This document shows positions 1-12,153 of a stretch of 64,000 nt of DNA, one piece after another. Made by a program: the position numbers and the translations under genes. This DNA comes from Gnetum montanum (lineage: Eukaryota > Streptophyta > Gnetopsida > Gnetales > Gnetaceae). The notes under the pieces were generated by a model. The model worked only from the letters and a program-made list of their open reading frames with translations. It was not told where the DNA came from and searched no databases. Numbering within the stretch: position 1 is the stretch's first letter; the number at the start of each line of letters is the position of its first letter. Location of the stretch: assembly GCA_015680685.1 (NCBI GenBank), contig MNCI01004872.1, forward strand, positions 62,001-126,000. Direction: 5' to 3'.

Positions 1-1900
1 CTTGAGTTTCCATACTAGGTAAGATACCCTTAGCAAGAAAAAATGGATCCTGAATGTAGAATAACCATGCATCTCAAATCTAGACCAATTTTGAACTCAC
101 CCAACTTTGCATGTCAGCCTTTGGGGCGACCGTGGTCAAGGACTAGGGTTTGGTGTTAAGTTTTGATAATTTTAAGTATTTCTAAGTGTTTTTTAGACTT
201 ACTCCATTTTTTCCATACTAGAGATGGAGAGCTTAGTATGGAAAATAAGGGGGAATGAAGTTTTAACCTTTTGACATCAGTTTCCTAATGTTTGAATGCT
301 CCAAATGATGCCAGTAGGGTCCTAGAGTGCATACAAGCTTGGTTAATGTTGTTCTAAGGTAGTTATGAACTTAAAATGGGTTTCCCCCTTAATTTCCATG
401 ATAAGTACCATGAAAGGGAAAATTCCTAGTGTGAAGACACCATGAAACCTAGATATAGCCCAATTTTGACTTCAATCAACCATGCATGTTAGCCTTTGGG
501 GCTGCCAGGGTTGAGGACTAGGGTTTGGAGCTAAAAATAGCTATTTTAAAGGTTTTTTAAGTTTTTTCTAGAATTTCCCCATTTTCTCCATGCTAGTACT
601 TCCATTCTCAATATATAAAATTAGGTAAAAATCTTATTGGGGCTTTATGATCACTTTTAGTCATGCATGCAGGCTTCTAAGGTTGTTGGAAATGATGGTC
701 AATTCCTAGTGTCAAAATTTGGCTTTCTTGAAGGTTGATGAGTGTTTTTTGGGCTTCCCCCCCTTCTTCCATGATGGGGTTTCTAATCATAGCATGGAAA
801 AATAGGGAAAAATCTTTTTGATCATTTTTTAGCACTTTCAATCATGCATGCAAGTTTCTAAGATCGTTGATGTTGACTGCTACTACTTGATGTTAAATTT
901 TGGTTGTTTCAAATTTGTTAAGGAATTTTTAACTCCCCCCCATTTTCCATGATCAAGCTTCCATGATCATTGTGGAAAAATGGGGAAAGATATTTTTGAT
1001 CATTTTTGGCTACTTTCGGGCATACATGCAGGCTTCCAAGTTTGTTGGCATCAACCACTAATATTTGATGTCAAAATTTGATTATTTCAAGGGTCATAAG
1101 ATATTTTTTGGGCTTCCCCCCACTTTTCCACATTGTAGATTCCATGATTAGTATGGCAAATTTTGGAAAAATTATTTTTGATCATTTTCAATCAATCTGG
1201 GTGTGCAAAATCTCTCACAGGGTTGCCAGTGTTAGCCATTAGTGCCTAAGGTCAAGATATGGTCATTTTGGGGACTATGAGGGGGGTTTTTTGGATTTCC
1301 AAATTTTTTTACATTAAGGGTCGAAGTCTCAACATGGAAGATATCCCCCTTAGTAAAAAATATCAGATCTAGGTCAAATTGATAGTCGATTGACCATGCA
1401 TGTCAACCTCCCAAGTTTCCTATGTCAATGGTCAATATTGGGTGTCAAGATTTGATAGTTTGGAGGCTTCTAAGTGCATTATGAAATCTCCCTCTCCCAT
1501 TTCTTCCACACTAGGAATGGTGGACCCAATGTGTATGAGATGGGAATGACATATTTGTACCATTGTGACACATTATGAGGCTTCCGAAATCTTTAGAGTG
1601 TTCTGATGGAGTCTAGGGGTCATTGGGCATTAGGAAATGGTCATTAGGTCATTAATTTGGATTATTTTTAGCTTCCCCCAATCTATCCATGCTGAGGATG
1701 AGAGGCTTAGCATGTAATAATCCTTCCCCAATGTGGAACATATCAAATCCTATATTTTGACCAATATTGACCAATTCTAACTAGGTTTCGTGAGGTTCTG
1801 AGGCTGCTGGAGATGCTTAGAGGGGTTCTAGGTTATGTGGAGCCCACTTTGGGGTCAAACTTATGCTAGATGAGTGTTGGGAGTTAAGAATGATTGTTAC
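1..1900 (-). repeat. Tandem array, about 180-bp period, of the T element
   Basis: Successive CATGCATG-like cores fall near 108, 480, 662, 842, 1020, 1205 and 1394, about 180 bp apart (one unit between 108 and 480 has a degenerate core). Each unit also has a TTCCCCCC-type stretch and a pair of TTCCATGNT blocks. The reverse complement matches the array units at 37760-39353 and 49924-50878: GATCA-TTT, CATGCATG, GGTTGT, AAGGG, CCCCC and TTCCATG come in the same order. So this is the same element-borne array in opposite orientation. No coding potential is seen. Confidence 0.7.
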
Positions 1901-2551
1901 GCCTCTTCTTCCACTTTGGGCACTATTTTCCTAGTGTGGAAATCCATGGTACTTAGCCTTACTTAGGTTTTGCTCAAATTTGGAAACCTAGGGTTGAAAA
2001 AGGTAAGTCTAGGTTACTAAAAATAAAAAGATATTTGTAATTCTAATGAATTTGTAAAATGATAAACATGTTTCCATGCTAGGCATGGTATTCCTAGCAT
2101 GGATGCATGGGGGTAAGGTTGACATAATGTTTTAAGTGCTGAAATTAGTAAAAATTTCAATGTTGATACAAGTTTTATAGAAAAAAAAAAGGTGTAGGGA
2201 GGGGCCCACAATCCAAAAATTTAAAATTTTAAAAAGTGAAGTTGTTTTCCTTGCTAAAACCAATGTGAACTAGGCTTTCCCTAATTTTTGTATAGTGCAT
2301 TTGTAGTTATGGTGCAATGAATTAGCAGTTAGGGTTTCATTTAGGTCTTAGATGGGTTTTATAAGTTAAGTTTTGTAAATTTTGATCATAATTATTGTCT
2401 TTCAACAAACACACATTGCAGGAGAGCTCTAATAGAGATTCTTGTGATAGCCACAACCAATATTTAGTGTGGAAGCCTCCCATCTCCCTTGTAGCTAGCA
2501 TAGAACTCCCATCTTCTCTTAATTTTCCTCTTTCTCAACATTAAGCTTGCC
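1901..2551 (+). other. Upstream flank of the antisense gene, no gene seen
   Basis: This AT-rich stretch lies between the tandem array and the first exon of the antisense gene. It should hold that gene's promoter if it has one. I see no convincing TATA box at a fixed distance from the 2552 start codon. An open frame on the other strand at 2017-2211 has no recognisable domain and is treated as chance. Confidence 0.3.
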
Positions 2552-3559
2552 ATGACACCAAAATAGAGAGGAGGAAAGATCAAGAACCACATGATCCAAA
2601 GGATGGATGATCATTCAAGGGAGTTGTTATATGTTTCTAGGCCTATCTCCATTTAGGCCCCATCTATCACTACTCCAAGGTAGGCAATTCTACCTATTTT
2701 TGCCTTTGTTTTTTTTAATTTCTTTAGTTTTTTGCTTTTTAGATGTTGAGGCCATTTTTTTAGATTTACTCTATTAGAGGGATTAAAATGGAATTTTTAT
2801 AAAATCACATCTCTACTCCCATGTAGATCGATAATTATTTTATCACTTTAGCTTTTGCAGATTTGAATTTGAGAATACATCTTGCTATTTGTGCTTTTTT
2901 CTCAAAATCTTGGGCCATGGTTATTTTTTTCATATCTAGGCATTAGGATTTGTTAAAATTAAATTTTAAGATAATCCTACCCTATTATTTTGATGTTCAT
3001 TTAAATTGGTTTTAATTATTTTGGCTATTTCAACCATTTTAATGGCTATATGAAATTTAGGCTTTGGGATTTTTGAAGATTTGCTACTAAAAATCAAGCC
3101 AAGTTTTTTATTTTTTTTCAATGAAATGATTGCATATTTGTGAAATTAAAGGTTATGGGTTTGTAGCCATTTTTTTAAGCTTCTTGATGATTGTTGTCTT
3201 GTTTAATTTGGCCTTGAAATAAGGGAGTTAAGGCTATTTTCCTAATGTTGTGCAATTAGGTTGTTTGTGCCGCTTATGTAATTTCATGTAGATTTGTGAA
3301 ATTTTCATATGAAAATGGCCAACATTTTTGCTATTTTATGGTATGGCAGCTACATAGGATTTGGCTTTGGCTTTCCAATGGAGGTGGAATCACTCCGATT
3401 GGACTTAAAATGAATTTTTTATGAATTTTTTTCTAAGGTTGTGTGAATCAAGGAAAAACTCATGGTTGTAGTACATTACTCAAAATAGAAGTGGTTGATA
3501 TGTTTAATTTTGCTTTTTCTAGAAGAGTAAAATATTTTTCTATTTTAAATAATTTTTTA

Positions 3560-3745
3560 CTATGGCTACATGGCTTTTTCTAAGTTTATCATGCTTTTTC
3601 TAAATTTGTGCATAGTTTAGATGTTTTTTTTTTTCAAATTTATGCATGCTTTGCATGATTTAGATGCTTTTTCTAAAATTATGCTTGCTTTTTTCCAAAT
3701 TTATGCATAATTTGGGTACTCTTTCTAAATTTATGCATAATTTAG
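3560..3745 (+). repeat. Short degenerate repeats in aORF intron 1
   Basis: Four to five imperfect copies of a 40-50 bp block are built on TTTTTCTAAATTTATGCAT followed by a GATTTAGA-like segment. They lie in the long first intron of the antisense gene. I see no equivalent run in the T-C intron, so this looks like a local expansion. Confidence 0.5.
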
Positions 3746-3789
3746 ACTAAGATATAGTTTTCGCTGTAAAGGCTATAAAATATGGTAAT

Positions 3790-4210
3790 GATGCTTTTAT
3801 GGAATTTCTCAAGCTAATTTAGATAAACATGTAAGAGCTTTTCACAAAAGCTAATTTCACCTCTAAAATAGGAAGTTTTCTCTAAATTTGGCAAGATATT
3901 CCAACTAGTCATGATGCAAGGATATGTAAGGTTGTAATAATGTTTTCTTTTGGAATTACTTAGACTAATTTAGATAAACATATTAGAGCTTTTTACAGAG
4001 GCTAATTTCACCTCTGACTAGTTGTTTTGTCTAAATTTGTTAAGTAACTTTAATAGGTTGTATTATTTTTTCTTTGATAGGTTGTAATAATGCTTTTTGT
4101 AAAATTTATTAATACAATTTAGATAAACACATTAGAGCTTTTTACATAGGCTAATTTCCCCTCCAACTAGATGTCTTATCTAAATTTGCTAACTCTAATA
4201 GGTCATAATG
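3790..4210 (+). repeat. Three tandem copies of a conserved aORF intron-1 block
   Basis: Three copies of a 120-150 bp unit each contain AATTTAGATAAACA, then TTAGAGCTTTTTACA, AGGCTAATTTC and CTAACT/CTAATAGGT. The matching position in the T-C copy (about 35830-35940, minus strand) has a single recognisable unit with TTAGAGCTTTTTATGGAGGC. The block therefore pre-dates the two copies and was amplified in T-B. It lies just upstream of the intron 1 acceptor at 4231. Confidence 0.6.
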
Positions 4211-7200
4211 CTTTTGCTTTGTTTCATGCAGGGTCTTTTTTAGGCCTATTCTCACTATAGTGGAGCTAGTTGGCATTTTGTGCTACATTTTTCATCCCAA
4301 GACCAATACTCCACCACATGACATGCCTCTTGGGAAGCTATTTTTGTGGTTTCAGCTTAAGGCAAGGCACTTCCTTGTCTACCTCCTCAAGAACTTTAGT
4401 GTGATGCTATGGTCACACTTGTCCATGGATGTAGCTAGGGTTGTTATGGAGACCTTGTTGCCTTAGGCATCTAGACTAATTATCATGTATATTACTAATA
4501 AATTAGTTCCTAAGATCACAAGGGAACCTATAGATGTCATAATTTCATGCTACCTTTTAGAGATTTGAACAATGCTAGAGTATATTTAGTATAATACTAA
4601 CAATACCTTGATGGTGGCACATAGAGCCCACACATTATTCTAAAACCCACTTGGCTTCATTTACAAGGGTAAACATGGTTATTGTAATTTTTTTTATGGT
4701 TTTGGCTTGATTATCTTACCTAACTTCATTAATTTAATTTCTTGCAAGTATAAGGTCAATGATCAGAGCTTGATCATTAATGACCAAATCCTAGTAGTGG
4801 CTCAAACTACTTTAGAAGAATTCACCAAGAGTCCGCAAACCAGATCTACTATGTATCAATAATTAAGAGTGAACTTTAATGAATATGCCACTAGATTTAA
4901 CCTTGTATACGAGAAGTGAAAGGATGATAAGACAATGCACAACTAGTGGGTAGATGTTGTTAGCATGCATTAGACCCTTATACTTGGAACCTCCACATCA
5001 CAAGAGAAAAGTAAAGGTGAACATATAGCCTCTAGTGTTTTATGGTGTTAAGTGTTTTATTGCTTTTCTTGGTTGTTGAAATTGCTCATATAGATGTTAA
5101 CATTTGGTTATTTCTTCACAAGACCTTCCACCATAGCTAATTTTACTATACCACTTTTATGTTTACATCATGAAGTTTGGTGATGTGGCATAAGTGTAAG
5201 AGGAGTGGATGAAGGGGAAATGCCTAGATACGTTCAAGCAAACATCTAGTGTGTCAGTTTTCTTAATGTATTTATGGCACCTAATCCTTCCATTCCTACT
5301 ATGGAGATGTTGCATGTTATCAACTCCTTTGATGAGGAGGTTGGTTGCTTTAGAACCGTCATCCAAGGTGTTAAGATGAACATTAACATAGGTGCTGGTC
5401 TCTTTCGTAACTTGTTTGGTGTCCTTTCTAATGGGGCCAACGTTCTGACCAAGATAGTGAGGAAATTAGGCCATCATGAAGAAGTTCTAGAGTGACTTGA
5501 TGCTAGCATGGGCCACTCTAGAATTTCAATCAATAGCTTCACAAAACTTGATGCAAAGGAATCATATCCTTTGTTTAGGTCTCATGTGTTCCCCAAACTA
5601 CTATCACAAAAGAGCATAATCAGCCTAGCATAGGGGTGGAACTTTAAGAAGGTCTTGATATAGGGTATAAAATTTGATTAGGTAACTACTTTGGCTACTA
5701 GGCTTCAAGAGGAGATCCTTAGACTCCATGTTGATACCTTTGCGATAAATCATATGTACTTTGTATTTTTTGCAGGTTACCAAAAGAGGCTTGTGGATAT
5801 TTTGATGGTGTATAGGAATGGGCAATGGGTTTTTCAAGGTCCAAGCCAACTTTCTAGGCCTTGGATAAAGAACATTTATCTAATAGTGTAAGCCTAGAAC
5901 CCACCAGAGGAGATGGATGAAACATTATCCATCACCACTAAGAATGTTAATGTTAGGCAACATGAGTCTCCTAATAGTATTGATCCCCTCTTATTTCCTA
6001 CTAGTGTCTAGGATGCCAGATGATAGTGCATGGAGGTCAAAGGGGTAGCTAGAGAGAAAATTAAGAGGCCTATGGAGGAGGCACCCCCAGCATCAGATCA
6101 ACCTACCTCAAAGAAGCTTAAGTTTAAGCTTAAGCCATTATAGCAGGTAGTTGTAGGTATTCTTTGTTTAACTTTGGCTATTTTATGTTTGAAAATTTTG
6201 TGGCTACTTTATGGTCTTGTGTGTTAACTAGTTTTCTATGTGTTATGCTTGTAGATAAGCATCAAGTTATAGTAGCCCAAACTGCTATGAAGGTAAAACA
6301 AAGGTATGCAAAAGAGGAACTCCTAAAGCAACCTATGGTTGAAGGACTTGCTAATGCAATTATAGATGGTTTAGATGCCTTGTTTGGTGAGGTAGAACTA
6401 GGTACCTCTATCATCATCATCCCAGAGGAGGAGGAGGAGGAGGAGGAGCAAGGTATGCTTATGCCTCACTATTTTTGTTATGTCTTATTGGTTATATTTG
6501 GTTGTCATCCTAACCTTTCAATGATTGTTATGCTTATGATAGTTCCTGAGACTCTAGCACAAGCTTCCATCCATGAGTTTCATGTGAAACCATGGGCAAA
6601 GACTCTAGACAAAGTGGAATTCTTGTGTGAAATGACTAAGGACATCATCAATTGATTTCATCAAGTTGCACCTAAGATAGGTAAGGATTTTTTTTATGTA
6701 CCTTGATTGTAGGCTTTGTTTGTATTATGGCTATTTAAGGTTATCTCTTATTGTTGCATTTTATTCTTTGTGTAGTACCATCTATGGAGTGGAACTCTAG
6801 CAAAGACATGGAGGTAGACTTCTTGCATAGACTTCCCTCTGACATTTCTAGTGTACCCATGAATTTGTATGGCATTGCCACTGATTTAGTAATATCATGC
6901 ACAAAAGCTTCATGGGAGATAGAGAGGCCCAATGAATCCATATGGGAGGAAGTTGTGTCCTTGAGGGAAAAGATTCAAAGGTAGGAGGATACGATTAGGG
7001 ATCTCCAACACTATAAAAGCCTTTGTGGAAGCCCAAGTGGCTAACCTAGGGGAGTTATGGACGAAGGAGATCACTTGGGCCGACTATTGGCATGCTATTT
7101 AGGACAAAGTAGTAGTCCTACAAGAGATGGTGAAGCAACATATGCAGATAGACCTCATGTCCCAAAAGGTTAAGGATTGGAAGGATCACTAATGCTTAGG

Positions 7201-8084
7201 TCTTGGAGTGGGGCAAAACACAAAACATCCATAAGCATTAGTATAAGGTTGATGATGGGGCCTACCTAAAATGTCTTAAAGAAGAGTTTATTGAGCAACA
7301 CAAGAGATATCTATTCATTTAGTAGATCCAAGAAAAGAGTGCTTATCAACTTTTTGAAAGTACTCTCAAGGTGGAGTAATACCCTACTCTTAAGATCACT
7401 ACCGTTGTGGGTGAGATTGGTCCAACTGCTATTACTCATGAGCCTTCTACTTGAACTTCTAATGTTGACTGGGTCAACATGATGGAGGACTAGATCATCC
7501 ATCATTTGGAGGAAGGCCTTCCCTATCTACCCCTAAAAGTAATGGAGCTGAACTCTCCACAAGTTTGATATATTTTATGCTTTAGTATTTGTTTTAAGTC
7601 ATAATTTTGGCTATGAGTTACTAACTAGCTATATGTTGTTGCATTTTAGGCCTCAAGAGACATTGGTAGCCTCAGTAGTGAGGGTGAGAATGACCCACCA
7701 CTTCCTCCTTTGGATGTCACTCAGTAGCCTTCTTTAGTTTAGCTTGTTTTTATTTTTATGTTAATGGTTATGATTAGCCAAGACTATGTCATTGATGTTT
7801 GTTATTCTTTGGCATCATTGCTAAACATTATGGTTATGGCTATATTTTATGGACATTTTAATTTTAAATTTGAATATTAATTTTATTTTTGCTATATGCA
7901 TTTATAGAGTAGTAAGTATTGTAAATGTTGTAAACCTTGAAAATGGCTATGCTAATGTTTTTGGTTATGGTTAATCGATGTAGTAATAGGCTAAGAAATA
8001 AAAAATATGGTAATAAAAGGAATTTTTGCTAGTTCTAGGTCATTGCAGGCACATGTTATATTGTGCAATTGTGGCTACATTTCT

Positions 8085-8312
8085 AGTTTAAGGTCTTGGT
8101 GGACCATAGTGCCAGTTTAATGTCTTAGCAAATGAGAATGTAAGTTTAAGGTCATAGTGAACCGTAGTGCTAGTTTTAGGACTTAGCAGACCATAGTGCC
8201 AGTTTTAGGCCTTATCAGGATATAATGCCAATTTAAGGTCATAGTGGACTGTAGTGCCAGTTTTAGGCCTTAGCGGGCAAGAATGCCAGTTTTTAGGCCT
8301 TCGTGGGCCATG
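8085..8312 (-). repeat. 29-bp minisatellite between gag-pro and aORF (T-B)
   Basis: About eight copies of a 29-bp unit begin AGTTTAAGG or AGTTTTAGG and end near ATAGTGCC. The reverse complement is the same family as the repeats at 55066-55310 and 63247-63409. It lies between the gag-pro stop and the convergent 3' end of the antisense gene. No open frame runs through it. Confidence 0.8.
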
Positions 8313-8516
8313 TCTGAAAGACATTCTTTTTTAATGTTTAAAACATAAGTAAAAATAAAGAAAGGTTGTAACAAATAGGTAATAATGTAAATAAATTTAT
8401 GGCTACATGCATAGGCTATGTGCATAACAAAGATATAATAAATTGTAAAAGAAAAATAAGGCTATTTGGCTATCATGGCATCCAATCATAGAGGCATGGG
8501 GAGGTTAAGGTAAATT

Positions 8517-11500
8517 TCACTTGTGCAGAATCTTCCTAATCGTTGCAAGATTGGGGAGTAAGTAAGGCCTACTCTACACAAGCTTGTATTGGCTATCTCC
8601 TTTGCTTATGATGTTAAAAGGGAGTTCATCCCATAATGTATTGCATTGCTTCTCATTATCATCATTGATTATTTTGGGTTTTTTCTCTTCATGGCTAGGA
8701 GTTTCTTCTTGAATCTTTACTTTGGACCCATATTCTATGCGCATATTGTTTTCAACTAGGGGAGCTACGTTATCATCATGAATGATGATTTTACCTCCCT
8801 CATAAGAAAGGTGAATTTCTTGATGGATGGGTGGAGACAGCTTGTAATTGAGCCAACCAAGGTCTTGCTAGGATTAGGTTGAATCCTAGTATCTCTTCCA
8901 CTACCAAGAAGTTTATGGTTGTAAGGAATTTTTCTCCAGCTACAAAATCGAAGGAGAGAGACCCCTTGATGTTAACTTTTAATCCATTGAAGAACTTAAA
9001 AGCTATAGCAGTTGTAGGTTGTACTTGTTTAGTTAATCCCAATCATTCAAAAATGGTGCATGGGATGACATTGGTTGTAGCTCCATCATCAACATGCACT
9101 TGATGTATTTTAAATTTTCCTATGCATATGGTTATGAATAAAGGGGTTATAGTTACTTCATCTTTTTGAGGATTAACCTTAATTTTTCTATTACAAAATG
9201 TTAATGGTGTTTACGTTTCCTCCCTTATTAAGGAAGAAATAATCATTGCATGGATGGCTTCCTTGTTAGAAGGAATATCCTCACTAATGGATATGGAGGT
9301 CAACATTTTGACTAGCATCTCACAATGTGTGATAGAAGCCATGATTAGGTCATACAAGCTTAAAGTTGTGTTTTTCTGCTTTAGGGATAACTTGACTTGG
9401 TTCATTGCACTAAGGAAATTTTTTTCATTGACCATGGACTTGTCATCTTGGTTGTTCTTTACTTCCTCCATGCATCACAAAATGTGGACTTCAACTTTAG
9501 GCTATGGTTGTTGTGGCTGTTTTTGATTGTTTTGGTTGTGAGCTTTAGTGTCCTCTTATGGCTTGTTTGTTGAAGGAGATGGGGTAGAGAAGTTCATAGG
9601 TATAGCTAAAATGGGAGTGGGATTCATTGGATCCACTTCCTTTCATATCTTTATCTACTTATCTCCCTTGTTATCAAGCTTTTGCTTATGATTCTTCCTT
9701 TGATTGGCTGAAATATTTTTGTTGTCAACAATTGGCTATAAAAAAGAGGTGGTAGCATTGTCCACCATAAGGGGTTGTTGTGTAGTTGGTTGGGATAAAA
9801 CTATTTGGGTTTTGTTGTGTTGGGAGACCTTGATGACAAAAGGTTCCCTCAAAGGAATTTGTGATGGTACTCTTACAACAAATGGGATCTTGAGCTATGG
9901 AACGCCAAAGAAACTCTTTCATTATAGAGGGGTACTTGGATCATGAATGGTTCTCTTGTAGGCCTCTAATTATCATTGATGTTAAATGTTGAGATAACAT
10001 ATGAATTATCATTAGCATTCAAAGGTTCTTTGTAGACTTGCATTAACTATTTTTGTGGCCAAACTAGGTTAGAAGTATCTAACACTAGTTTCCCCTTATC
10101 TATCATCCTTTGCAGGTCATCCTTCAACATATGGCAGAAGTCAGTATCATGACCAAGTAGTTGATGATAATAATAAAAGTGGTCTAACTTGAAATATTTA
10201 GGCAATTAAGGATCATCATTTGTTGCCCGAGTATGATCTTTGTCTATTTCGCATAGTCACTCATGTTTCTTTTGAGTAGCTTTGATCATTTGTTTATGTT
10301 GCATACATTCACTTATTAATAGTTGGTCTAGCAACTTGGATGGTTTTAGTGGCAATGTAGTGTATTTAGACCTATCCTTCCTTTCAAAGTTAGGTCTATT
10401 TGTTGTTGATGCATTGGTCCTAGAGGTTGATGATTGGTTACTATGGTCATTGGTGGGGGCCTTGGGTAGTTAACCTTCAGCCCTTAGTATGAGGTCTTGG
10501 CCTCTTTGGATACAATTGCTATGGTAGTGTTGTTTTATTTGCTCTTTTCCTTGTCTCTTTGAGTGTGTTGGTTCTTATATGATATATAAGCTAGATCATG
10601 GTTGGCCTCTGTGACATCCCCTATATTTTTGGTTTGTGATAATGCTTGGCTTAGAGACCATGGATCAAGGTAGTAGAGTTTAGACTGGATGAAGTCATTA
10701 ACTACTCCTTTGAATATGGCTAACAAGTGTGCTTTAGCTATGGGATGTGGTATTTCATTTAGTAGTCCATTTCACCATTCAATGAATTTCTATATGGGCT
10801 CTATGGGCCCTTGCTTGACCTTCATGAGTTGGTCAAGCATTGTGTTAGGCTTCAAGTTATACTTGAAGTTGTTGACAAATTGGGCTACTAAGTCTTCCAG
10901 AGAGGATATAGATCCCCTAGGCAATGCATGATACCAATCAAGTTCTTTTCTAGTTAAAGACAGAGGGAAAATCCTCATGATGATATGGGGCCATGGCTGC
11001 AACAACAAACATTCAAATTGAAATGTGATAAGGTGAGCATTGGGGTTACCTTCTTTGTTATATTTGCTAAATTGTGGAATGGGGACACTAAGAGGAAGTG
11101 TCAAGGGTGGAACTATAGGACTTATAGGATCATCCTAGTAGAAGTCCATAATCTTGACAATTTGTGTGGTAGAGGCTTTAAGCCTCTTCAACTCCTCCAT
11201 TAGGTTTTGGATCATTTGGAAGGCTTGATCCAAGCCTTGCAGTGATCCCATAGTTTTCCAAGTCTACGCATAAGGTTGTGGCATTTTTTGTAAGGCTTGT
11301 GGCCTTGTTATGGATTGCATGATAAAAAAAAAGGTTGCACCATGGTTGTGGATTGTAGGCCAAATAAAGAAAAATATGTTTGTGTTGGTACTTGAGGCAT
11401 AAATGGGAAAAATGTGGTGTGTGATCCTTGTGTTGCTAGGGGTCTCATGGTGGCTCCCATGTGAGTAGTTAAGAGATATGCGATGGTAAAAGCCACCATT

Positions 11501-12153
11501 GATTATTTTGTACATCATGGCTGTGTTGAAAATGGAATTGATGTGTTATAGTTTGTTGTTTGTGGCATTGACTGAGTGTGATATGTAGCTACAACTAGTG
11601 TGGGATTTGCCATAGTAGGGTGCAAAGGACTAGAATATGATGGAACTATGCCCATGGAAAAAACAAAGGCATTAGGGGAAGGATCTATGAGATTGGGGAA
11701 TGTTTGTTAGAATAGTTCTCCAAGAATGTCTTCAGGATCAGATTCTACCCTAAATTCATCCTCATCTTCTTATTATTCCCCAAAGGCAAGTTAGTCATCT
11801 TCCTCTTTTATGGTAATTAATTGGGCTAGGACGATAGAATAGACATTGTTAAGAGAAATTTCTTCATACAGGGAAGGGATGTACTCTTTCCCACCCCTAT
11901 GTATGAGCTCAAAATCCCTTTTGGCCTCAGCTTCAATTCATAGAATTAACATGCCTACTTGTATTTTGGCACAAATGAAGTTATAGTGATCTTAATAAAT
12001 GATTGCAAAATCAGGACTCTCCCCTCTAACTCTCAAAGATTGCCTACACTCAATGACTGCAGGGTCTTTAGGATCATACACCCTCATGACTTGTTGGTTA
12101 TGATCTTCACTAGTGAAGGTGAAGGAAAATTTGATGGATTTTTGAAAAGGAAT
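8517..12153 (-). pseudogene. gag-pro of T-B (Tat/Ogre-type Ty3/gypsy)
   Basis: A degenerate frame of about 1,210 codons matches the T-A copy throughout. The start codon has decayed to ATT (12153) where T-A has ATG. An N-terminal conserved segment includes VMRVYDPKDP. A Pro- and low-complexity stretch lies near 11500-11200. The gag core is at about 11100-10540 with SVPIPQFSKYN, LDWYHALPRGSISSLEDL and the helical segment FKGVVNDFIQSKLYYLD. The aspartic protease is near 9090-8800: a VDDG motif takes the DSG/DTG place, followed by ATTNVIPC-like residues and LILARPWL. The frame ends at a TGA (8519-8517) after ILHK, and T-A ends at the same place after NLHK. That stop is therefore an ancestral ORF end, with RT not fused in frame. 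Several in-frame stops are present. Confidence 0.8.

Larger units (their letters stand above)
2552..7727 (+). pseudogene. Antisense spliced gene (aORF) of T-B, HAD-phosphatase-like exon plus coiled-coil C-terminus
   Basis: This gene runs opposite to its host element. Approximate exons are 2552-2679, 4232-4668, 4748-5012, 5128-6141, 6253-6452, 6543-6680, 6776-7562 and 7650-7727. Introns are GT-AG in most cases, and several are only about 80-110 bp. Exon 1 joins exon 2 in phase (AG|G codon). Exon 2 resembles a FCP1/NIF-type HAD phosphatase: ELVGILCY at 4263 stands where the family has DLNG, then LKARHFLVYLLKNF and a WSH stretch, and at 4590 in the same frame YNTNNTLMVAHRAHTLF stands where the family has NTLLVDDSP, about 115 residues on. 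The first Asp (now Glu) and the DD pair (now AH) are lost, so no activity is expected. Exon 4 is a long frame with no recognised domain. Exon 5 holds a poly-Glu run, exon 7 is charged and helix-prone, and the last exon ends in a Pro-rich tail. Many in-frame stops mark it as decayed. Its function is unknown. Confidence 0.7.

Noticed and set aside
6164-6655. 163-codon open frame as a single-exon gene
   Set aside because: It runs through introns 4 and 5 of the antisense gene; the T-C copy shows the exon limits, and the frame stays open by chance.
8085-8312. CRISPR-like array
   Set aside because: Units are directly adjacent with no spacers, and the setting is a plant retroelement.
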